Source of the DNA: Schizochytrium sp. TIO01
Taxonomy: Eukaryota > Sar > Bigyra > Thraustochytrida > Thraustochytriidae
Assembly (NCBI GenBank): GCA_004764695.1
Contig: SMSO01000032.1
Location: 7,956,668 to 8,020,667 of the forward strand
DNA: 64,000 bases
Reading direction: 5' to 3'
The notes under the pieces were generated by a model, which was not told the origin of the DNA, ran no database searches, and saw only the letters and a program-made list of their open reading frames with translations. Position numbers and translations under genes: made by a program. This document shows positions 58,022-64,000 of the stretch, piece by piece (positions within the stretch are counted from its first letter, which is position 1; each line of letters begins with the position of its first letter).

Positions 58022-59425
58022 ATGGGTTGCGCTCCGTCAGGACATCGACATGCAGGGTCTGCAGGACGTGCAGCAAGGCACGCGCTGATGCACGAAGAGG
58101 ATTGGCGCAACTTCTTGTCAAGAGTCGAGGTGTTATCTGAAAATCTTGTGGAGACTCCGCAGAGGTATAGACGAACATCGACCTTTCTTGTGAGTGAAGT
58201 GGACATGGGTGAGCTATTGTCACTTTCGAGTGAGTTTAGAGCGCTTGCAAAAAGGTGCACCGGGTGCTCTGCGACAGATGCTATGGGGAAAAGCGCTGTA
58301 CTCATGCTACAACTGGCGTTATCGTGCCCCTTGAGGATTATGGGCATGGAGATTTTTAGCCTGATTGGTTTTTACTGCGAGGTTGTGGAAAATGCAAGCT
58401 CAGATGAACTCGGTCACTTGGCCCTAGATCTGCTAGAAGGCGCCTTGAGGCTTGGAATTCGAGCTCGTGCGGAAGGAAAAAGCGTGCAAAAAGTATTGTC
58501 TGCATCGGACCCGGACGAGGTATACTGCATGCATATGCTGGGGGATGAAGAGGATGTAACGCTTTTATCACCTTTGGTGGCGATATTGAGGGATCACATG
58601 ACGTTGGTGAAGGATTTTCGGCCTACATTTTACTGCTTTGACGACAACCTTTCACTCAGCGTAAGGACTCTGCTCTCAGCTCCAGATCACCCAATTGTTG
58701 TAGATCAGCAAGAGCCGATTATGTCGCATGCACTGCGCAAGTTTCTTTCGCTTCCTGTGGACGAAATATTTGTTTTCTTGGTGGTTGACATCAAAGAGGA
58801 CAAATCGTTTGAAATCTCTGGCGGCTATGCTTTCCGTGTCACTGGGTCTGACACATTTGACACATTATTCACGCAGGTTGCGAATACAATCGCTACTGAG
58901 GGCGGACCCGCTTTACCATTTGTTGCAGAAGGCGGTGTGAACCACTGGGTGCGTTTATTCTGCCCCACGATTGGAACCCGCCTTAACGCCCCAGCACATT
59001 TATGCATTGTGCAAGGAGCAGAGTTTCCAGACGATACGCCGCCACTTACTGTGGATTCGTCAATCATACCGACGAACCCCGAGGATGATATTTATGGGGA
59101 AGAGGGTGAGGCTTTTATTCGCCCTCTTTTAATTGATTCCTCCATTCCTGCCTCTGACAATAACTTTACTTACAATATGATCTCCAACAGTACCAGCAGC
59201 AATAATTTGAACAATAAGCGGGACAAGCGAAGCGTGCCTTCCTTTGTATCTAGTCTAGGCGCGCTTAATGCCGATCAGCTGAGCCGACTGAAGTGGCGTC
59301 TGGAGACAGTAAGTAGCGTTGAGCGAATGCGTGCTGTTTCACATCTCATGAATCGCCGCAAGGCTCTTTTTGATGGCCCCGAGCTAGACGCTTGGAGACG
59401 TGAGCTCAACCATGACATCTGCTGA
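58022..59425 (+). CDS. Unrecognised protein with predicted N-myristoylation/palmitoylation signal (467 aa)
   Basis: The protein begins MGCAPSGHRHAG: Gly2 with Ser6 fits the N-myristoyltransferase pattern, and Cys3 is a usual palmitoylation site next to it, so membrane attachment is likely. The body (about residues 25-330) looks globular, with helices (ALMHEEDWRNFLSRVEVLSE, LGHLALDLLEGALRLGI) and later a beta-rich part (DEIFVFLVVDIKEDKSFEIS, GGYAFRVTGSDTFDTLF). The region near 360-400 is Ser/Asn-rich and probably disordered, followed by a basic helix near the C-terminus (LSRLKWRLETVSSVERMRAV). No family is recognised. Several Cys residues (near 80-83) give a KRCTGCSATD motif but no zinc-site pattern. 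There is no nearby partner gene; the next gene downstream is 2.4 kb away. Confidence 0.85.
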   Translation: MGCAPSGHRHAGSAGRAARHALMHEEDWRNFLSRVEVLSENLVETPQRYRRTSTFLVSEVDMGELLSLSSEFRALAKRCTGCSATDAMGKSAVLMLQLALSCPLRIMGMEIFSLIGFYCEVVENASSDELGHLALDLLEGALRLGIRARAEGKSVQKVLSASDPDEVYCMHMLGDEEDVTLLSPLVAILRDHMTLVKDFRPTFYCFDDNLSLSVRTLLSAPDHPIVVDQQEPIMSHALRKFLSLPVDEIFVFLVVDIKEDKSFEISGGYAFRVTGSDTFDTLFTQVANTIATEGGPALPFVAEGGVNHWVRLFCPTIGTRLNAPAHLCIVQGAEFPDDTPPLTVDSSIIPTNPEDDIYGEEGEAFIRPLLIDSSIPASDNNFTYNMISNSTSSNNLNNKRDKRSVPSFVSSLGALNADQLSRLKWRLETVSSVERMRAVSHLMNRRKALFDGPELDAWRRELNHDIC

Positions 59426-61833
59426 GACAACTGATCTCTATTTCATGACTATTCCCATAATTTCCCAAGCTGTTTTGTTTTGCCTTTACGAAACCTTCGC
59501 TGTGTCGCTGATGAATACGAGGAGGATTCTCATCACACAAAGACGCCACTTCCCATTATGCTCTGAGAGATGTAAAGTTGGCTTATGTTTGTAATTGTTA
59601 TGCTTATTCCTCTGTTGCTGCTACTGATGTTGTCATGAGCAACTTTTCAAACCCGGTGATGGTAAGGAATTCGCAGAGCTTGGAGTGAAATATATCTCTA
59701 AGGCATGACTTTTTCTCCTCTCCAATGAAAATAACTTAACAAATTTTACTGATATGATATGATAGTCCAGCCTTGACATATTATCGATCGGCTAGTTACA
59801 ATATGAAGAACTGCTGTAGTGCTATGAATCACTTGCCCTGGTCTCCCAGGTCTCGTAACGTTTGGAATAGGGGCAAGAGCACGTGCACAGGGCTTTTACA
59901 CCATCCATGCCATCATCCTCTCTTAATTGAAACGGGAGATACAGCAAATGCCATGCTCTCATGCACATATAATACTACACGATTCCCTTCAATTGCGATC
60001 GTGCTCGTGCCGAAGCTGCTGGCGCCGGCGCGGCTAATTCTTTCGTTTGTTACTTACTTCTTTCAGGCCTCTCAAAGATAATATGGCGTGGAAATGTGTG
60101 TAGAAGCGCACAATACGTGCGACCACTTAACGAATCGCATCGTCCATGACTACTGAACCGCTCTTTTGGGAGCAAATCTTCAACTCTCAGTGTTGCCCAA
60201 GTCGGCCTTTATGCTGGACTAAGCGATAAACTTCTGGTTGTTCGAGTGGAGATCACCCACCCAGTAGTCACATGAGCAGCACTGCTACTTTTGATAGTTT
60301 CGTACTTGTATTGCATTTATTGTTCAACGGGTTTCAACTTGCTGGCTGCCAAGTGGGTGATCTGGTTGGAGTGAAGCGCCTTGCCAGGTTTCCCACTGTT
60401 TTCTATGATTGTTTGTCCTGGTAAAGGGTACCTGTTAGAATACTTGTGCTGGAAGCATTAGGAGCTGCCTTGAGTCACTTGGAGTTTGGCTTGTTTCTGC
60501 TATTTAATGACAGTGCACCCTGTAGAAATTTTAATTAAAAAAACTTGAAGGTGCAGATAATTTAAGTTGGATAGGAGTGGTCCAACAGCCTGAAGCACGG
60601 GCTGCGCTGACTCAGAGTGCAAAGACGTTCCTCGCCGAACTGGCAGCATCGTTGCGATCGCGATATCCATGCAATTAATTCTACAAAGCCAAAACCTTAT
60701 GACTTCAAGCGTGCGAGGATGAGTTAAAAAAAGAAGAAGCGTATAAAGAGAACCTTAAAAAGTAAAATCAATAGGAAATGAAAAGGTGCGGCACGTGCAC
60801 AACTAAAAGCAAGCACTGGAGAGCTTTTAAAAAAGAGTATAGATAGGTATTTATAACGAATTTGAAGTGATGACATCGAAAGTACTCAAGCAAGAAGCAC
60901 AATCAAACCGAGAAAGTAAAATGGCAGGGTTGCGTCTGCATTGGGGTGACAACACAGTATCTTTGTTGGCTCCCTAATTAGATTTTAAGAGAATGAAATA
61001 CAGAGCACATAATAATATTTTATAAATATTGTACATTGTTATTGTTTTTCGAGTCATATAAAAAAACATTAAAAATGAAAAGTGGTCCTTGAAATAAAAC
61101 CATGGTAGGATATTACAATTTGACCCACAAACGCCAATATTTAAGGTAGGCTGACGTTTCTAATCAGGAGGACGAATGCTTCAAGCCAAACTCAAGCATA
61201 TCTCGAACTCCGCGACGCTCGCATATATCCTCATAGAAGAAAAGATTATTTTTAGTATTAGCCGATACGGTCTTTGACAATTGACTAAAAATAGAAAAGG
61301 AAAAGAAAAGGAAAAAAGGAGCGACTTGATAAAAAGTGCTCTTGCAACTTGAAGTTCTTCAATTTTATGAAAGTTCCTCCTTATACGCTTTCTGACTCTT
61401 GCGTTTTCGCGACTTTACACCGTACCTGACAGCAGAGTCAGTAGTCGTGTGCGTTCTAGGCGGAGAACCGCATCAAAAAGAAGAATCTCGACCTGCCCAA
61501 ACCCTCGAGTCTGGCTGATCAACAGATTAGTGAGAAGAGAAAAGTACCAATCGATCGTTCTTTCTTTTACACCAACAGCTGGGGTCCGCGGCGATCCATG
61601 GGCCTTTCGAGAGCTAGGAACTCATCAGGAGCTTTCAGCCAATCTTCTGAATCCAACATTTGCTGATCAGTGTCTTTGTTCTTATCGCCAGACTCGCCCC
61701 GCCTTGAAGACCTCTCACTTCGTTCGGTGAAAAAGTCTCCGATCGCTGTGATTCTTTGTCGATTACCTTTTTAACTCTTTCGCTCGCTGGAAATCACTCT
61801 TTCGCTAAGGAAGGACCCAAGGAAGCCGCGCGC
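59426..61833. other. 2.4-kb spacer without recognisable genes
   Basis: AT-rich runs near 60,725-60,860 and 61,000-61,090 and A/G-rich sequence near 61,290-61,325 are visible. The frame at 61449-61730 starts at GTG and has no domain. The last few hundred bases before 61834 should contain the promoter and leader of the CRAL-TRIO gene. Confidence 0.5.
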
Positions 61834-63813
61834 ATGGGCCAACGTCTTGCGTGCGGTAGGAGCTCTCTATCCACCTCCTCATCTGCATCCTCTGCGTCCA
61901 CGTCCTCCTTTTTTCCTAGTTCCCCTTCCTCGTCCCTTCTTGATCCTCAATCTTTACATCCTCCGCAGAATTCCGCTGCCTTCTCTTCGCCGTCTAAGGT
62001 CACATCCGCCAACGCGTCTACTAATTTCAAGGTTTTAGGCCATCCTGATCACACCTCTACGCGTCCTGGGCACTCCCCTGTGCCTAAAGTCCACGCCAGC
62101 GGTGGAGATCTCAACGTCATGCAAGGCAATAATGAAATTTCTATGAGAGGCGTTGGAAGTGGCAGCAGACCCTTAACTCAACCCGGCAGTACCTTGGCAA
62201 CTGCTGTGGCTGAGGAGACCGGTCGACTCGTGTCCTTGCGTCGTCGCCTTGCCGAACGTCGTCTTCTTCGCGCACAAGAGCGTCTACGATCTGATTACCG
62301 GCGTCTTTTGATCTTCATCGCGGCGCTCCTTGTTATCACCTCGGCATCCAGCCTCATTCCGACAGCGACTCAGTCTGCTTCTACTGCCGCCACCTCAGAC
62401 GGAGTGATCGACGTTGCACGGCTTGTACCTACAAAGCTGCTTGCAATCCTCGCACCAGGAAGCGATCTGAGAGTACTGGAATTGCTACCGGCAACTTTTG
62501 CGATTGTAGTTTTGGCGACGTTGCTTTTGAAAGGCCCAAGGAAGGCTGAAGACGACGTAGTGAAAGACCGTGAAGAGTTTTGGGAAGACGCAGAGGTTGA
62601 CGCCTCACTTGATCGCCTCAGGGACCTTGTAGCAGGTTACCAAGGCCAGGGCCGTGAGGATAATTGCAATTACGATCAAAGTCAACAAGGTTTGAACCAA
62701 CAGCAGTTAAAAAAGAGGTTGCCCAACGTGAAGGCCGAGGAACAAGAAACGATGTTTAAGAGATCTTCAACGACATCGACGGCTTCAACGGCGAAAACTG
62801 CGACTGTGAACGGAGCGAATGGACAGAGCAAGGACGCTGTGGTTGACGTAAAGCGAGAAGGCCTTGAAGCCACGCTTGCTAACAAGGGCAACGGACGTGA
62901 CGAACCTTTAAGTGAAGAAAATTTGGCGCTCGTCAAGGAGCTCTATGATCGCGTACAGGATGCCTTCAAGTCTCTGTTAGAGAAAAACCCTAGTGAAGAG
63001 TCATTCACAACTTATGAAACCTGCCGCAGATACCTCGTAGCTCGTGAGTGGAAGATCCAGGCTGCTGAGGATCAACTTCGAGGCACTGTTAAGTGGCGTA
63101 TCGAGAATGATATTGGTTCAAAATTGTTTTGTGATAGCCCGGCTGCACGCAAGAACCCCTGGGGCTGGTCCATGCGCATGATTGGCTTTTCAGAGAATGG
63201 AAATCCGGTCGCCTACACTGTCTTTTCGCACGCGAACGACCGCTTCAATCTCGAGGGAAGTATCCAACACCTCATCGCACTGATGGAATCAATGCGTCGT
63301 GTTATTCATCAGCGGGCCATGGATGGTCTTGAGCCTAACGCGAACCAGCGTCAGTGGGTGTGGGTCATTGACTTCCATGGATTTTCTCTCCGGGATACGA
63401 ATCCTCGTACTGGATCACAAGTGAATGAGGTGATGGCCCATTACCCAGAATTCCTAAACTGCATGGTTCTTCTGAATGCTCCCTCTCTCTTCAGTGGTCT
63501 GTATCGGATCATGTGTGCAATTGTCGATGAACGTGTTCGTCAAAAAGTAGTTTTTGTCACACGTACTGAAGCTGCTGAGAAGCTTAAGGAAAGGCTCGGT
63601 AACGAGATTGCCGACTGGATTGCTGCTGAGTCACAGGACAACAAAGACACCGCGCCCCTAGCTAAACGCGGTACTCCAAAGAAGTACTGGATTGCTCCGA
63701 CGCAACAAGGTGCACATGATCCTCGTGGTACTTCAACCTACGTTAGTGGAAAGTATTTTATAAAATCTCCAGGCGATGCCTATGAGGAGGATCAGGCTGC
63801 ACAGCAGAAGTGA
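61834..63813 (+). CDS. Membrane-anchored CRAL-TRIO (Sec14-like) lipid-transfer protein (659 aa)
   Basis: Sec14-like proteins bind phosphatidylinositol or related lipids and move them between membranes. The N-terminal 150 residues are Ser/Pro-rich. Two hydrophobic segments follow at about 158-180 (LLIFIAALLVITSASSLI) and 211-233 (LELLPATFAIVVLATLLL), placing the protein in a membrane. A charged linker (about 235-385) precedes the CRAL-TRIO N-terminal helices (CRRYLVAREWKIQAAEDQLR, about 395-415) and the lipid-binding domain (about 440-590). That domain contains WVWVIDFHGFSLRD, HYPEFLNCMVLLNAPSLFSG and VVFVTRTEAAEKLKERL, all typical. The C-terminus has a short K/G-rich tail. I moved the start to ATG 61834 (MGQRLACG) because the frame further upstream begins with TTG (61756). 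The MGxxxA start is a weak myristoylation context. The combination of two membrane spans with a Sec14 domain is less common than soluble forms. Confidence 0.93.
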   Translation: MGQRLACGRSSLSTSSSASSASTSSFFPSSPSSSLLDPQSLHPPQNSAAFSSPSKVTSANASTNFKVLGHPDHTSTRPGHSPVPKVHASGGDLNVMQGNNEISMRGVGSGSRPLTQPGSTLATAVAEETGRLVSLRRRLAERRLLRAQERLRSDYRRLLIFIAALLVITSASSLIPTATQSASTAATSDGVIDVARLVPTKLLAILAPGSDLRVLELLPATFAIVVLATLLLKGPRKAEDDVVKDREEFWEDAEVDASLDRLRDLVAGYQGQGREDNCNYDQSQQGLNQQQLKKRLPNVKAEEQETMFKRSSTTSTASTAKTATVNGANGQSKDAVVDVKREGLEATLANKGNGRDEPLSEENLALVKELYDRVQDAFKSLLEKNPSEESFTTYETCRRYLVAREWKIQAAEDQLRGTVKWRIENDIGSKLFCDSPAARKNPWGWSMRMIGFSENGNPVAYTVFSHANDRFNLEGSIQHLIALMESMRRVIHQRAMDGLEPNANQRQWVWVIDFHGFSLRDTNPRTGSQVNEVMAHYPEFLNCMVLLNAPSLFSGLYRIMCAIVDERVRQKVVFVTRTEAAEKLKERLGNEIADWIAAESQDNKDTAPLAKRGTPKKYWIAPTQQGAHDPRGTSTYVSGKYFIKSPGDAYEEDQAAQQK

Positions 63814-64000
63814 GTTGAGGGCGGTTTTATGTACAACAAGATTTTAAGAAACCTTGTGATACAACAAATAATTGTTTCTCGGCATCTCTTGAATTCTGTC
63901 TCGTGTCTGTATTGACCACTATATTTGATGATGTTTTTTTTTTCTTAACTTTTCTTGGTCTATGCTTAAAAGTTCCTCTGTTTCGTAAAAGGAGGGTTAA

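Noticed and set aside
61449-61730. 93-codon plus frame upstream of the CRAL-TRIO gene
   Set aside because: It starts at GTG, is basic without any family pattern and overlaps the probable promoter or leader.

Overview
This is a nuclear chromosome segment from a compact, mostly intron-poor eukaryote. The evidence is the set of eukaryote-only genes (SF3B4, eL29, TAP42, Yippee, glutamate-cysteine ligase of the animal/fungal type, SLC25 carrier, NDUFA7-like complex I subunit, VWA8), long uninterrupted reading frames of up to 1,993 codons, and GT-AG introns that can be placed in only two genes. The large mixed-domain proteins (C2/EF-hand, pseudokinase/ARM/RING, vWA with a Pro-Thr stalk) and the general style suggest a protist, plausibly a thraustochytrid or other stramenopile. 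That placement is inference from gene style, not a phylogenetic result.

Layout. 1-12.5 kb is a dense housekeeping block: WD40 protein (+), DUF1214 membrane protein (-), Yippee (+), TAP42/alpha4 (-, three exons), SF3B4 (+) and glutamate-cysteine ligase (-). 12.5-16.6 kb is a repeat-rich spacer containing a 0.4-kb TTCAAA-type array, TTTG, GAAC, GATT and GACT/GA microsatellites and one possible small ORF. 16.6-32.5 kb carries an NDUFA7-like subunit (+), a mitochondrial carrier (-), ribosomal protein eL29 (-, three exons found by splicing), an unresolved exon-like segment, a giant C2/EF-hand/zinc-finger/RS protein (+), a small heat-shock protein with a large insertion (-) and a vWA/PAN surface protein (-). 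32.5-38.9 kb is the largest gene-free interval (6.4 kb), with low-complexity tracts and at least two strong hairpins. 38.9-55.8 kb carries a pseudokinase-ARM-RING protein (-), a class V aminotransferase-like enzyme (+), a small basic/acidic unknown (-), a membrane-anchored DUF900 hydrolase (-) and a VWA8-like AAA ATPase that lacks the VWA half (+). 55.8-64 kb carries a predicted N-myristoylated unknown (+) and a membrane-tethered Sec14/CRAL-TRIO protein (+), separated by 2.3-2.4 kb spacers.

Genes alternate strands and there is no operon-like or biosynthetic-cluster organisation. Shared themes are mRNA processing and translation (SF3B4, eL29, perhaps the RS protein), mitochondria (NDUFA7-like, SLC25, VWA8-like), stress and redox (GCL, Hsp20), and membrane or calcium signalling (C2/EF protein, Sec14, myristoylated protein, vWA protein). 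The observations most worth following are two unusual domain fusions: helical N-terminus + pseudokinase + ARM + RING, and C2 + EF-hand + RanBP2-type zinc finger + RS tail. Several starts were moved from in-frame TTG/GTG codons to the first ATG.
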